Source of the DNA: an uncultured Eubacteriales bacterium
Lineage (GTDB): Bacteria > Bacillota > Clostridia > Oscillospirales > Butyricicoccaceae
Length of the DNA stretch: 64,000 nt
NCBI GenBank assembly: GCA_934395135.1
Contig: CAKRRK010000008.1
Coordinates: forward strand, 1 to 64,000
Reading direction: 5' to 3'
Under the pieces are notes generated by a model. It had not been told where the DNA came from. It did not search any database and saw only the letters and a program-made list of their open reading frames with translations. Position 1 is the stretch's first letter. Every line of letters starts with the position of its first letter. Both the position numbers and the translations under genes were made by a program. Of this stretch, positions 14,815 through 23,372 are shown piece after piece.

Positions 14815-15816
14815 ATGGATATCAGATGTACACAAAACATTTATAAAAGTGCAAACGGCGTGACAAACATCAGCTATTACATCCTGTCCCCTGTGGGGGT
14901 GGGTTTGCGGGGCGTGATTCAAATCAGCCATGGCGTCTGCGAATATTTTTCCCGCTATACCGCGTTTGCCAAATATCTCTGCGGCCTTGGCTTTATTGTA
15001 TGCGGCAACGACCACCTGGGGCATGGCAATTCCGCCCCCAAGTCTTTCGACATTGGGTTTTTTTCCAACAAAAACGGAGACGAGGCCCTGATTGCCGATG
15101 TCAAGGCCCTGACCGACATTATGAAAGCCCGCTATGAGCACTTGCCCTACTTTATCCTGGGCCATGGTATGGGATCCCTGATTGCCCGCCTTTTGGTTTC
15201 CCGGTATCCCGGCCTGTTTGACGGCTGCATTGTAAGCGGTACTTCCAGCGCCCACCCGGCCAACGCCGTGATGCTGCGGGTTTCCAATTCCATTGTCCAC
15301 ACCAAAGGCTCTACCTGCCGCAGTCCTCTGCTGCAAAAAATGTTCTTTGGCAGCCTGCTCCGGAAAATCCCATCGCCCGAGACTCCCTTTGACTGGCTCA
15401 GCACAGATCGGGATGTGGTTTCCCTGTTCCAGTCCGATGAAAAATGCAATTTCCTTTTGACCGCCTCCGCATTTCGGGATTTGAATCTTTTGATTTTTTC
15501 CGCCAATTCCATTCGCTGTATCCGGGCCACAGAAAAGAATTTCCCAATGCTGTTTATTTCCGGTGATATGGATCCTTTCGGCGAGTATGGCGAAGGGGTG
15601 AAAAAAACCGCCGCCTTGTACAAAAAAACCGGCGGCGCCGCGGTGGATCTGGTCCTGTATAAAGGGCTCCGCCATGAAATTTTAAACGAAACCAACAAAC
15701 TGGAAGTATACGGCGATATCATCCGCTGGATCGAACATGTCCTGACCAGGCGGGCGGAAGAGCCGCTGCATCCGGAAGATGCCGATCTTCCGGACCAGTT
15801 AAAATTCCAGTTATGA
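14815..15816 (+). CDS. Alpha/beta hydrolase (lysophospholipase/S33 type) with nucleophile Ser replaced by Gly
   Basis: A 333-residue protein of the serine aminopeptidase S33/monoacylglycerol-lipase-like family. ATG at 14815 follows GGAAGG; an earlier ATG at 14791 has no ribosome site. The oxyanion-side motif ISHGVCEYFSRY and the D-H-GHG-S strand (GNDHLGHGNSAPKS) are normal. The nucleophile elbow, normally GHSMGS, reads GHGMGS: codon 118 is GGT (15166-15168), one base from the serine codon AGT. The other triad members look intact: Asp in FISGDMDPFGEYG and His in YKGLRHEILNE. Relatives hydrolyse lysophospholipids or acylglycerols; this copy is predicted to lack that chemistry. Confidence 0.85.
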   Translation: MDIRCTQNIYKSANGVTNISYYILSPVGVGLRGVIQISHGVCEYFSRYTAFAKYLCGLGFIVCGNDHLGHGNSAPKSFDIGFFSNKNGDEALIADVKALTDIMKARYEHLPYFILGHGMGSLIARLLVSRYPGLFDGCIVSGTSSAHPANAVMLRVSNSIVHTKGSTCRSPLLQKMFFGSLLRKIPSPETPFDWLSTDRDVVSLFQSDEKCNFLLTASAFRDLNLLIFSANSIRCIRATEKNFPMLFISGDMDPFGEYGEGVKKTAALYKKTGGAAVDLVLYKGLRHEILNETNKLEVYGDIIRWIEHVLTRRAEEPLHPEDADLPDQLKFQL

Positions 15817-15847
15817 AACCGGTCCGCTTCTTTCCCAATTCGAAAAC

Positions 15848-15882
15848 AAAAAGCATTGCGATCAAAGATCGCAATGCTTTTT
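15848..15882. terminator. Bidirectional intrinsic terminator
   Basis: Perfect 16-bp arms 15848-15863 and 15867-15882 with AAA loop, A-run on the left and T-run on the right. It serves the hydrolase (plus) and ackA (minus). Confidence 0.9.
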
Positions 15883-15900
15883 CTTCTGTTCCAGAACTTC

Positions 15901-17109
15901 TTAGTCTTCTTCGTGCTGCTGCGTCAGGCGCACGGTGTCCTGGGCGATGACCAATTCTTCGTTGGTTGGGATAACCAGTACACGGACGCGGGCATAATCA
16001 ATGGAGATATCCATCTGCTTGCCCCGGATTTGATTCTTTTCCGGATCCAGCTTGATGCCAAGATATTCCATATGCTCGCAGATTTCCCAGCGCACCTTGC
16101 CGTCGTTTTCGCCCACGCCGGCGGTAAACACAATGGCATCTACGCCGCCCATCGTGGCAATATAGGAGCCGATGATTTTTTTGACGGAAATATTGAACAT
16201 ATTTCTGGCAAGAAGCGCCCGCTGGTCGCCGTTGGCAATGGCGGCGTCCAGATCCCGGAAGTCCGAAGAAACGCCGGAAATCCCCAGCATACCGGACTTT
16301 TTGTTTAAAATATTGATCACTTCTGAAGCAGACTTGTTCTCCGCCTGGCAGATAAACTCAATGATGGCCGGATCAATGTTGCCGCTTCTTGTGCCCATCG
16401 GCAGACCATCCAGCGGTGTAAAGCCCATAGAAGTATCCACGCACTTGCCGCCGTCAATGGCCGCGATGGAGGATCCGTTGCCCAGATGGCATGTAATGAT
16501 CTTCAGCTGGTTATACGGCTTGCCCAGCATTTCCGCCGCCTGATGAGACACATATTTGTGGGAAGTGCCGTGGAAACCATACCGGCGGATTTTATACTTT
16601 TCATAATATTTATATGGGATAGCGTACATATAGTTTTCCCGCGGCATAGTCTGGTGGAATGCCGTATCGAACACCGCCACCTGCGGCACATCCGCCCCCA
16701 TCACTTCTTGGCAGGCGCTGATGCCCGTCAGATTCGGCGGGTTATGCAGCGGCGCCAAAGGGATACATGCTTCAATGGCCTTAATGACCTTGTCGGTGAT
16801 CCGCACGGAATCCGCGAAATATTCACCGCCGTGAACCACACGGTGCCCTACTGCGTCGATTTCCTTCATGGACTGGATCACGCCCCACTGCTTATCGATG
16901 AGGATGTTGATCACCGCCTTGATGGCATCCGCATGGGTTTCCATTGGAATTTCCACCGTGTGTTTTTCCGGCGCCGCGCCCTGGTGCGTCAGGCGGCCGT
17001 CGATCCCAATGCGTTCGCAAAGCCCTTTGGCGAGAACCGTAGCTTCCGGCATCGCAATGAGCTGATACTTTAAAGATGAACTTCCGGCATTGATGACAAG
17101 AACATTCAT
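15901..17109 (-). CDS. ackA: Acetate kinase
   Basis: A 402-residue cytoplasmic enzyme interconverting acetyl phosphate plus ADP with acetate plus ATP, the ATP-yielding step of acetate fermentation. All signature motifs are seen: VINAGSSSLKYQL with the catalytic Asn, VGHRVVHGG, FDTAFHQTMP, YGFHGTSHKYVS with the active-site His, TPLDGLPMGTRSG with the active-site Arg, and TNEELVIA near the C-terminus. Length is normal; AAAGGAGAAATC precedes the ATG. The usual partner pta is not adjacent. It is divergent from tmcAL, an acetate-using tRNA enzyme. Confidence 0.98.
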   Translation of the reverse strand: MNVLVINAGSSSLKYQLIAMPEATVLAKGLCERIGIDGRLTHQGAAPEKHTVEIPMETHADAIKAVINILIDKQWGVIQSMKEIDAVGHRVVHGGEYFADSVRITDKVIKAIEACIPLAPLHNPPNLTGISACQEVMGADVPQVAVFDTAFHQTMPRENYMYAIPYKYYEKYKIRRYGFHGTSHKYVSHQAAEMLGKPYNQLKIITCHLGNGSSIAAIDGGKCVDTSMGFTPLDGLPMGTRSGNIDPAIIEFICQAENKSASEVINILNKKSGMLGISGVSSDFRDLDAAIANGDQRALLARNMFNISVKKIIGSYIATMGGVDAIVFTAGVGENDGKVRWEICEHMEYLGIKLDPEKNQIRGKQMDISIDYARVRVLVIPTNEELVIAQDTVRLTQQHEED

Positions 17110-17170
17110 TTTGATTTCTCCTTTTATTTACAATGTGCCAGATACATAGTAAAATGTAAATGCTACTTCT

Positions 17171-17199
17171 ATTTTACACCTAATATACCCATAAAACAA
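17171..17199 (-). promoter_or_regulatory. Candidate ackA promoter
   Basis: Minus-strand TTGTTT (17199-17194) and TAAAAT (17176-17171) with a 17-bp spacer, about 60 bp before the ackA start. Confidence 0.45.
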
Positions 17200-17229
17200 C
17201 AGCAATTATCACAATTTTTGGAGGGATTC

Positions 17230-18426
17230 ATGGGCGTCTGCGGTATTATTTCGGAATACAACCCTTTTCACAACGGCCATCGCTTCCATATTGCGGAAAC
17301 CCGGCGGCTTCTGGGTAGAGAAACCGCCGTGGTGTGCGTTATGAGCGGCAATTTCGTGCAGCGGGGAGAGCCTGCTGTGCTGGAAAAATACCAACGGGCA
17401 AAGTGCGCCGTGCTGGGGGGTGCGGATCTGGTGCTGGAGCTGCCCCTTGTTTCCGCGCTGTCCTCTGCCCAGGGCTTTGCCCGGGGCGGCGTCTCTGTGC
17501 TGTCCGCCCTGGGCGGCGTAACCTATCTGTCGTTCGGCACCGCGGCCGGCGACGCTGCGCGGCTGAACGCCCTCCATACCGCGGCGAAAACGCCTGCCTT
17601 TCAGGCCGCTCTCCGGGAAGAACTCTCCCGGGGCTGTTCGTATCCCAAAGCGGCGCAGACCGCCGCAGACCGTCTCTGTCCCGCAGATTCCTCCCTTTTG
17701 GCAGATCCAAACAGCCTTCTGGGACTGGAATACCTGTCCGCCCTGGAAGGCACCGGCATCGCCCTCCTTGTCATCTGCCGCCGCGGCCCGGACCATGACA
17801 GCCCGGCAGCCGCCGGGGCCTTTGCCGCCGCCTCGTATCTCCGCGGACTGCTGCGCGAAAACCGACTTTCCGCCGCGGCGCCTTATGTGCCGGCAGACAC
17901 TATGGCGGTGCTGAAAGACGCGGTAACCCATGGCGCCTGCCCTGCTTCCCTGGAAAACCGGGGTCTTTTGCCCCTCTCTTTTTTCCGCCGGCTCTCCAGA
18001 GGGGAGTTTGCCCGCACCGCCTTTCTGTCGGAAGGACTGGAAAACCGGATGTGGAACGCTTTTTACCATGCATCTTCCTTTGCCCAGGGCATTGCGGCGG
18101 CCAAAACCCGCCGTTATCCGGAAAGCCGCATCCGCCGGACAGCAATGTGCGCTTTTCTGTCCATCACCCGGGAAACAGCCGCCCTCCCGCTTTCCTTCCT
18201 CCGGGTGTTGGCGATGAACGCCCGGGGCGCCGCCCTGCTGCGGCAGGCGAAAACCACCTGCCCTCTCCCCATTATTACAAGGCCTCTGGCCGGCCGGCAG
18301 CTGACCGGTGCCGCCAAAACCCTGTGGGAACTGGATCTTCTGGCGGACGATTTGTTCCGCCTGTTTCTTCCGCAGCCTGCCCCCGGCGGGCTGTCCTATA
18401 CGCAAACACCATTTTATCTGGAATGA
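17230..18426 (+). CDS. tmcAL: tRNA(Met) cytidine acetate ligase
   Basis: A 398-residue enzyme (formerly YlbM). It activates acetate with ATP and transfers acetyl to cytidine 34 of elongator tRNA-Met, giving ac4C that secures AUG decoding. The nucleotidyltransferase start is GVCGIISEYNPFHNGHRFHI with the HNGH motif; then VCVMSGNFVQRGEPAV, the block LGGADLVLELPL, and NSLLGLEYLSAL. ATG at 17230 follows TTGGAGGG at good spacing. It faces away from acetate kinase across a 120-bp gap, a pairing common in Clostridia. The next gene starts at or just after its stop. Confidence 0.95.
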   Translation: MGVCGIISEYNPFHNGHRFHIAETRRLLGRETAVVCVMSGNFVQRGEPAVLEKYQRAKCAVLGGADLVLELPLVSALSSAQGFARGGVSVLSALGGVTYLSFGTAAGDAARLNALHTAAKTPAFQAALREELSRGCSYPKAAQTAADRLCPADSSLLADPNSLLGLEYLSALEGTGIALLVICRRGPDHDSPAAAGAFAAASYLRGLLRENRLSAAAPYVPADTMAVLKDAVTHGACPASLENRGLLPLSFFRRLSRGEFARTAFLSEGLENRMWNAFYHASSFAQGIAAAKTRRYPESRIRRTAMCAFLSITRETAALPLSFLRVLAMNARGAALLRQAKTTCPLPIITRPLAGRQLTGAAKTLWELDLLADDLFRLFLPQPAPGGLSYTQTPFYLE

Positions 18427-18446
18427 TAACTATAGGTATAAATACA

Positions 18447-19295
18447 ATGATATCCTTTTTGAAGTCTCACAAAAAATTACAAATCGTAATCATCATCTTG
18501 TTGCTTCTTCTGGCCAGCGCTCCGTTTGCCTGTTCTCAGCGCCTGACGGTGCGGACCTACGAAATCCGCAGCGCTAAGATCTCCCAGCCGCTGTCCTTTG
18601 TCCAGATTTCCGATTTGCACAGCTGCTTTTATGGGGAAAACCAGACGGATCTGTTGGACGAAATTCAGACGCTCTCGCCGGACGCGGTGCTGCTCACCGG
18701 CGACATTGCCGACGACAAAACGCCGGACGACGGTTCGATTGCGCTGCTGGAAGGTCTGTCGGCAATGGACTGTCCGGTATATTATGTCACCGGCAATCAT
18801 GAGTTCCGCACCGGCGATATCCAGCGCATATATGCCCTGTTCGCCGCCTACGGCGTGCACATTCTGCGGGGCAGCTGCGAGACGCTGGAGATCCGCGGGC
18901 AGCGCATTTCTCTGTGCGGCGTGGACGATCCGGCGTTGGAGGGCGCCGGTGGCCAGGCCGGCGGCTGGGCGGCGCAGCTCGCAGCCTGCGACAAGGCCAA
19001 AGCGCCAGACGCCTTTTCCATCCTCTTGTCCCACCGCCCGGAACGAACGGAAGCTTATGCCGCCTGCTCCTTTGATTTGGTGCTGGCGGGTCATGCCCAC
19101 GGCGGCCAATGGCGCATCCCCGGCCTGTTAAACGGCCTGATCGCGCCCCATCAGGGGTTGTTTCCATCCTATGCCGGCGGGGAGTATGCCCTGGGGGATA
19201 CCACCCTTGTTGTCAGCCGCGGCCTTGCCAAAAGCGCTGTACCCCGCATATGGAACCCGCCGGAGCTGATTGCCATTTCTGTCGTGCCAAACTAG
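18447..19295 (+). CDS. Metallophosphoesterase, membrane-anchored (YaeI/YkuE-like)
   Basis: A 282-residue protein. A single N-terminal membrane helix (LQIVIIILLLLLASAPFAC) puts the catalytic domain outside. Metal-binding motifs of calcineurin-type phosphoesterases are present in order: ISDLHSC, LTGDIADD, VTGNHEF, LLSHRPE and LAGHAHGGQW. Relatives include enzymes that act on UDP-diacylglucosamine-like or other phospho-lipids and unspecific phosphodiesterases; the substrate is unknown. Start is uncertain: an ATG at 18423 overlaps the tmcAL stop (ATGA) and may be used by translational coupling. Confidence 0.85.
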   Translation: MISFLKSHKKLQIVIIILLLLLASAPFACSQRLTVRTYEIRSAKISQPLSFVQISDLHSCFYGENQTDLLDEIQTLSPDAVLLTGDIADDKTPDDGSIALLEGLSAMDCPVYYVTGNHEFRTGDIQRIYALFAAYGVHILRGSCETLEIRGQRISLCGVDDPALEGAGGQAGGWAAQLAACDKAKAPDAFSILLSHRPERTEAYAACSFDLVLAGHAHGGQWRIPGLLNGLIAPHQGLFPSYAGGEYALGDTTLVVSRGLAKSAVPRIWNPPELIAISVVPN

Positions 19296-19324
19296 TTTAT
19301 TTCATACCTTCCGGCGTCACTGTG

Positions 19325-19364
19325 AAAAAAAACCAGGGAAAGAGTCTCTTTCCCTGGTTTTTTT
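19325..19364. terminator. Bidirectional intrinsic terminator
   Basis: An 18-bp arm containing AACCAGGGAAAGA pairs with its complement around a 3-nt loop, with A-run left and T-run right. It separates the metallophosphoesterase from the minus-strand HAD gene. Confidence 0.9.
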
Positions 19365-19411
19365 CTGGAAAACCCGGCAAGGGGCAAAAACGGCTCTCCC
19401 CTGCGGCCTGC

Positions 19412-20068
19412 TCAGCCGAACAAGGGCAAAATCTCTTCAAAGCTCTCCCGCACCGCGGCGTCGCACCATTGTGCCATGGCGGGCCACTCCCGGTCAAACG
19501 CCCGGTCATACACGATGCAAACCGGGAATCCTGCCTGTTTCGCCGTCCGGGCGGCATAGGGCGCATCCTCAAACACCATGCATGCCGACGGCGGTATGCC
19601 CAGCCGCGCGGCGGCAAGCTGGTAAATCCGCGGCTCCCGCTTATTCAGCCCCACCTGTCCGGCGGACAAAAGGAAATCAAACGCATGGGCAAGCCCAAAA
19701 TTCTCCAACGCCCCTTCGCAATGCCGGATGTCCGTCATACTCACCACGCACCGGGGAATTTTTTGTTCTTCCAGCCGCCGAAGAAGCCTGCGCACGCCGG
19801 CTTTCGGCGCGGACAGCGCCGCATAACGCCGGGCAATAAACGCCTGAAAGGCTTCCTGCAGCGCTTCCCCCGGCCGGCCAATCACCGGATACACGGCGGC
19901 AAAATAGCGCAGCGCCTGCAGTTGGGTTTTTCCTTCCAGATTCCGAATATCCTCTTCCGTTACCGTTTCCACCCCATACTGCCGCAGAAACAGCCGGGAG
20001 GAATCTTTCCATACCTCCATAGAATCCAGCAGCGTACCGTCCAGGTCAAAAATTGCGCCCCGCAGCAA
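19412..20068 (-). CDS. HAD-superfamily hydrolase (phosphatase/phosphoglucomutase-like)
   Basis: A 218-residue Rossmann-fold hydrolase. Motif I is AIFDLDGTLLDSM with the nucleophile Asp, motif II is CVVSMTD, the motif III lysine lies around GLNKREPRIY, and motif IV is MVFEDAPYAARTAKQAG. The helical cap between motifs I and II places it with subfamily I members such as beta-phosphoglucomutase and sugar-phosphate phosphatases. TTG at 20068 is taken as the start, preceded by GGCGGAG. It lies 24 bases after the ClC gene and is probably cotranscribed. Substrate not predictable. Confidence 0.88.
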   Translation of the reverse strand: MLRGAIFDLDGTLLDSMEVWKDSSRLFLRQYGVETVTEEDIRNLEGKTQLQALRYFAAVYPVIGRPGEALQEAFQAFIARRYAALSAPKAGVRRLLRRLEEQKIPRCVVSMTDIRHCEGALENFGLAHAFDFLLSAGQVGLNKREPRIYQLAAARLGIPPSACMVFEDAPYAARTAKQAGFPVCIVYDRAFDREWPAMAQWCDAAVRESFEEILPLFG

Positions 20069-20092
20069 GATAGCTCCGCCCCCTTTCTCCGG

Positions 20093-21655
20093 TTATTCTG
20101 CCCGAACCAGCGCCTGCAGCGCCGTATACACCGTCTCGTCGTCATCGTACATCAACACCATCACATCCCTGGCCCGGACCACAGTGCTGCCCTTTGGAAT
20201 CATTTCTTCCTCCCCTCGTTTCAGCGCCAGAATCAAACAGGTTTCCGGCAGGGTAATCTCGGAAATCTTCCGGTCTGCTGCCGAACTGCCCTGCTCTACC
20301 ACCATTTCGAGAATCATTTTTTCCCGATGCTCTGCCGGTTTTTTCCCCGCCTTGGCCAGAATTCTCTCCAGCAGGCTTTCATACACCGGCTTGGATTTCA
20401 GCACATCCGCCGTAACATAGGCAATGACCGACACCATGGCAAGCGGCAGCACATGAGACAGAGAACCGGTCATTTCGCAAATGAGGATAATTCCGGTAAT
20501 CGGCGCCCGGACAATGGCCGTAAAATAGCCTGCCATAGCAAAAATGATAAAATTTGTCACCAAAACCTCCGGCACGCCGAACAGGCTGACGCAGGAAAGG
20601 CCAAAAGCGCCGCCGATATACGCGCCGATGACCAGCAGCGGAAAAAAAATGCCGCCGGGTGCGCCGGAGCCGAAGCTCAGCATGGAAAACAGGAATTTGC
20701 CCAAAAGCAAAAGAAACACCAGCTTGAGCGAAAAGGTTCCGGATTCCAGAATTGCGATCATATTGTGGCCGCCGCCCAGCACTTCCGGCAGGACAAACGC
20801 CAGAGCGCCGGCTGCCAGAAACGGAATTGCCAGTTTCTTTCCCCGCAGCAAGGGGAATCGCTCCAGTTTCTGATAGGCATCCTGGGACAGAAGCAGGCAT
20901 TTATTATACACCACGCCGCAGACGCCAAGGAGCAGCCCCAGTACGGCAAGATAACCATAATACCGCAGGGGCATGACGTTGGAAGCGTCGGCAAAGGCAA
21001 AAATGGAATGCCGGCCAAAGACGGTTTCCGACAAAAAATCCGCAATCACCGACGCCGCCATAGCGGACATCAGCACCAGGGGAGAAAAATTTTTGTGAAT
21101 TTCCTCCAAGGCAAACATCACGCCGGCCAAGGGCGCGTTAAACGCGGCGGACAAGCCCGCCGATGCGCCGCATGTGATCAAAAACCGTTCCTCCAGCCGG
21201 TTTCGGCGGAAACGGCTGGACACGCCTTTGCCCGCCATACCGCCAAGCTGAATGGACGGCCCTTCTCTGCCCAGAGAAAGGCCTGCAAAAATACACAAAA
21301 ATCCACCCACAAGCTTAGCGCAAATCACTTTCCACCAAGTCTGCTCCAGGGCGCCTTCCATTTCCCCCTCCACCTGCGGAATACCGCTGCCGGTGGACAT
21401 AGGTTCCCATTGCAGCACCTTTGCCGTTAAAAATGCCAAAACAAGCACCGCGGCCAGCCAAAGCAGAATTCCGGCCGCGCTTTGCCGGGCTGCTGCGGTG
21501 ACAGCAGACAGGCCGTTTTCCGCCGCCGTCAGGAGGATGCGATAGAGCACCGCCACGCCCCCTGCAAACACCCCGACCAGAGCGCTCTCCAGCACCAGGG
21601 GATACCGCATGCCCCGAAACCGACGAACCAGCCTTTTTGTCACAGTCCCTTTCAT
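20093..21655 (-). CDS. ClC-type chloride channel/transporter with C-terminal RCK_C domain
   Basis: A 520-residue protein. The membrane part has the ClC filter motifs GSGIPQ, GREGPSIQLG (the Glu gates and is typical of proton-coupled exchangers), GSGAPGGIFFPLL and a C-terminal Tyr region. After about residue 430 a cytoplasmic regulatory domain follows (ISEITLPETCLILALKRGEEEMIPKGSTVV...DVMVLMY), a TrkA-C/RCK_C fold that binds small ligands in other transporters. ATG at 21655 follows GAGGG; longer in-frame starts lack a ribosome site. Likely exports or exchanges chloride or fluoride-like anions against protons at the cell membrane. Confidence 0.93.
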   Translation of the reverse strand: MKGTVTKRLVRRFRGMRYPLVLESALVGVFAGGVAVLYRILLTAAENGLSAVTAAARQSAAGILLWLAAVLVLAFLTAKVLQWEPMSTGSGIPQVEGEMEGALEQTWWKVICAKLVGGFLCIFAGLSLGREGPSIQLGGMAGKGVSSRFRRNRLEERFLITCGASAGLSAAFNAPLAGVMFALEEIHKNFSPLVLMSAMAASVIADFLSETVFGRHSIFAFADASNVMPLRYYGYLAVLGLLLGVCGVVYNKCLLLSQDAYQKLERFPLLRGKKLAIPFLAAGALAFVLPEVLGGGHNMIAILESGTFSLKLVFLLLLGKFLFSMLSFGSGAPGGIFFPLLVIGAYIGGAFGLSCVSLFGVPEVLVTNFIIFAMAGYFTAIVRAPITGIILICEMTGSLSHVLPLAMVSVIAYVTADVLKSKPVYESLLERILAKAGKKPAEHREKMILEMVVEQGSSAADRKISEITLPETCLILALKRGEEEMIPKGSTVVRARDVMVLMYDDDETVYTALQALVRAE

Positions 21656-21681
21656 ATTCCATCCCTCAAACTTCAAAATCA

Positions 21682-21715
21682 ATGCGGCGTTTCCCTGTTT
21701 CAAAAAACGCCGCAT
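21682..21715 (-). terminator. Hairpin between guaB and the ClC gene
   Basis: ATGCGGCGTT (21682-21691) pairs with AACGCCGCAT (21706-21715). It sits eight bases after the guaB stop on the minus strand; the T-tail is weak (TTGATTTTG). Confidence 0.6.
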
Positions 21716-21722
21716 CGCTGCT

Positions 21723-23231
21723 CTATTTGTTAATGTTATTGACTTTTTCCTTGAGCACAACATCATGGGCGCCGCCCTCCACAATGGAGGTGGCGGACAC
21801 TAACGTGATTTTCGCCTTTTGCTGCAGCTCCGGTATCGTCAGAGCGCCGCAGTTGCACATGGTGGACCGCACCTTGTTCAGCGTCAGGGTGACGTTATCC
21901 TTCAGCGGACCGGCATACGGCACATAAGAATCCACGCCTTCTTCAAAGGAAAGCTTCTGCTCGCCGCCCATATCGTACCGCTGCCAGTTGCGGGCACGAG
22001 AAGAGCCTTCTCCCCAGTATTCCTTCATATAGTTGCCGCCCACCATAATTTTATTGGTGGGGCTTTCCTCAAACCGGGAGAAATACCGGCCCAGCATCAA
22101 AAAGTCCGCGCCCATTGCCAGCGCCAGCGTTACATGGTAGTCATGCACAATACCGCCGTCGGAGCAGATGGGAATATATACGCCGGTCTTTGCAAAATAT
22201 TCGTCCCTTGCCGCCGCCACCTCAATCAAAGCGGTCGCCTGTCCCCGGCCGATGCCTTTCTGTTCTCTCGTGATGCAGATAGAGCCGCCGCCGATGCCCA
22301 CCTTGACAAAGTCTGCGCCGCATTCCGCCAAGAATTCAAACCCTTCTTTATCCACCACATTGCCCGCGCCGACCTTTACCGTATCGCCATATTTTTCCCG
22401 GATCCAGGCAATGGTGCGCTGCTGCCATTCGCTGAATCCCTCGGACGAGTCGATGCACAGGATGTCCGCGCCAGCCTCCACCAGGGCGGGGACGCGCTCT
22501 TCATAATCCCGGCTGTTAATGCCCGCGCCCACGATATAGCGCTTTTGCGCATCCAGCAGCTCCAGCTTGTTTTCCTTATGGGAATCATAGTCCTTCCGGA
22601 ACACCATATAGACCAAATTCTGGTTTTCGTCCACAATGGGAAGGGCGTTAAGCTTGTTGTCCCAAATAATGTTGTTGGCTTCCTTCAGCGTCGTCCCTTT
22701 TGGCGCCGTAATGAGTTTTTCAAACGGTGTCATAAAATCCCGCACCTTTTCCTTGGTATCCATCCGGCTGATGCGGTAATCCCGGCTTGTTACAATGCCG
22801 ATGAGCCGGCCGGTCGCCGTACCGTCCTCCGTGACCGCCACGGTGGAATGGCCGGTCTTTTCCTTGAGCGCCAGAATATCCCCCAGCGTCTGCTCCGGAC
22901 GGATGTTGGAATCGCTCACAATAAAGCCGGCCTTATAGCTTTTGACCCTTGCCACCATCGCCGCTTCGCTCTCAATGGACTGGGAGCCAAAAATAAACGA
23001 TATGCCTCCCTCTCTTGCCAGCGCGATGGCCATTTTATCATCGGATACCGACTGCATAATTGCCGATGTCAAAGGAATGTTCATAAAAAGAGCCGACGCT
23101 TCTCCCCTTTTAAACTTCACCACCGGTGTGCGCAAGCTGACATTGGCCGGAATGCAAGCCGCGGAAGAGTACCCCGGTACCAGAAGATACTCGCTGAACG
23201 TCCTGGATGGTTCCTTAAAATAAAATGCCAT
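21723..23231 (-). CDS. guaB: IMP dehydrogenase
   Basis: A 502-residue enzyme that oxidises IMP to XMP with NAD, the committed step of GMP synthesis. A TIM barrel is interrupted near residues 95-215 by two CBS domains (RPEQTLGDILALKEKTGHSTVAVTED and FMTPFEKLITAPKGTTLKEA...). The catalytic loop is GIGGGSICITREQKGIGRGQ with the nucleophile Cys, and the flap has GSSRARNWQRYDMGG with the Arg-Tyr pair. These loops differ from the GPGSICTT form of E. coli. ATG at 23231 is chosen because GGGAGGG precedes it. Own promoter upstream. Confidence 0.95.
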   Translation of the reverse strand: MAFYFKEPSRTFSEYLLVPGYSSAACIPANVSLRTPVVKFKRGEASALFMNIPLTSAIMQSVSDDKMAIALAREGGISFIFGSQSIESEAAMVARVKSYKAGFIVSDSNIRPEQTLGDILALKEKTGHSTVAVTEDGTATGRLIGIVTSRDYRISRMDTKEKVRDFMTPFEKLITAPKGTTLKEANNIIWDNKLNALPIVDENQNLVYMVFRKDYDSHKENKLELLDAQKRYIVGAGINSRDYEERVPALVEAGADILCIDSSEGFSEWQQRTIAWIREKYGDTVKVGAGNVVDKEGFEFLAECGADFVKVGIGGGSICITREQKGIGRGQATALIEVAAARDEYFAKTGVYIPICSDGGIVHDYHVTLALAMGADFLMLGRYFSRFEESPTNKIMVGGNYMKEYWGEGSSRARNWQRYDMGGEQKLSFEEGVDSYVPYAGPLKDNVTLTLNKVRSTMCNCGALTIPELQQKAKITLVSATSIVEGGAHDVVLKEKVNNINK

Positions 23232-23279
23232 AAAAATATTCCCTCCCATACAATTCTCACAATGTATTGATTAAACAAT

Positions 23280-23308
23280 ATTATAACTTTTTGACCGGTG
23301 CTTGTAAA
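23280..23308 (-). promoter_or_regulatory. guaB promoter
   Basis: Minus-strand TTTACA (23308-23303) and TATAAT (23285-23280), spacer 17 bp, 48 bp before the start codon. No purine riboswitch is visible in the short leader. Confidence 0.7.
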
Positions 23309-23336
23309 TCACTTTTTTCCTTTGGATAAGAAAAAA

Positions 23337-23362
23337 GCAGGCCGGTCGTTCGCACAGCCTGC
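23337..23362 (-). terminator. Terminator of the O-antigen-ligase-like gene
   Basis: On the minus strand GCAGGC pairs with GCCTGC around a 14-nt interior and is followed by TTTTTTC, 11 bases after the stop. Confidence 0.6.
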
Positions 23363-23372
23363 TGTTGCACCG

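Noticed and set aside
19109..21430. Very long plus-strand open frame opposite the HAD and ClC genes
   Set aside because: No ribosome site, composition typical of the antisense of GC-rich genes, and both minus-strand genes have complete family motifs.
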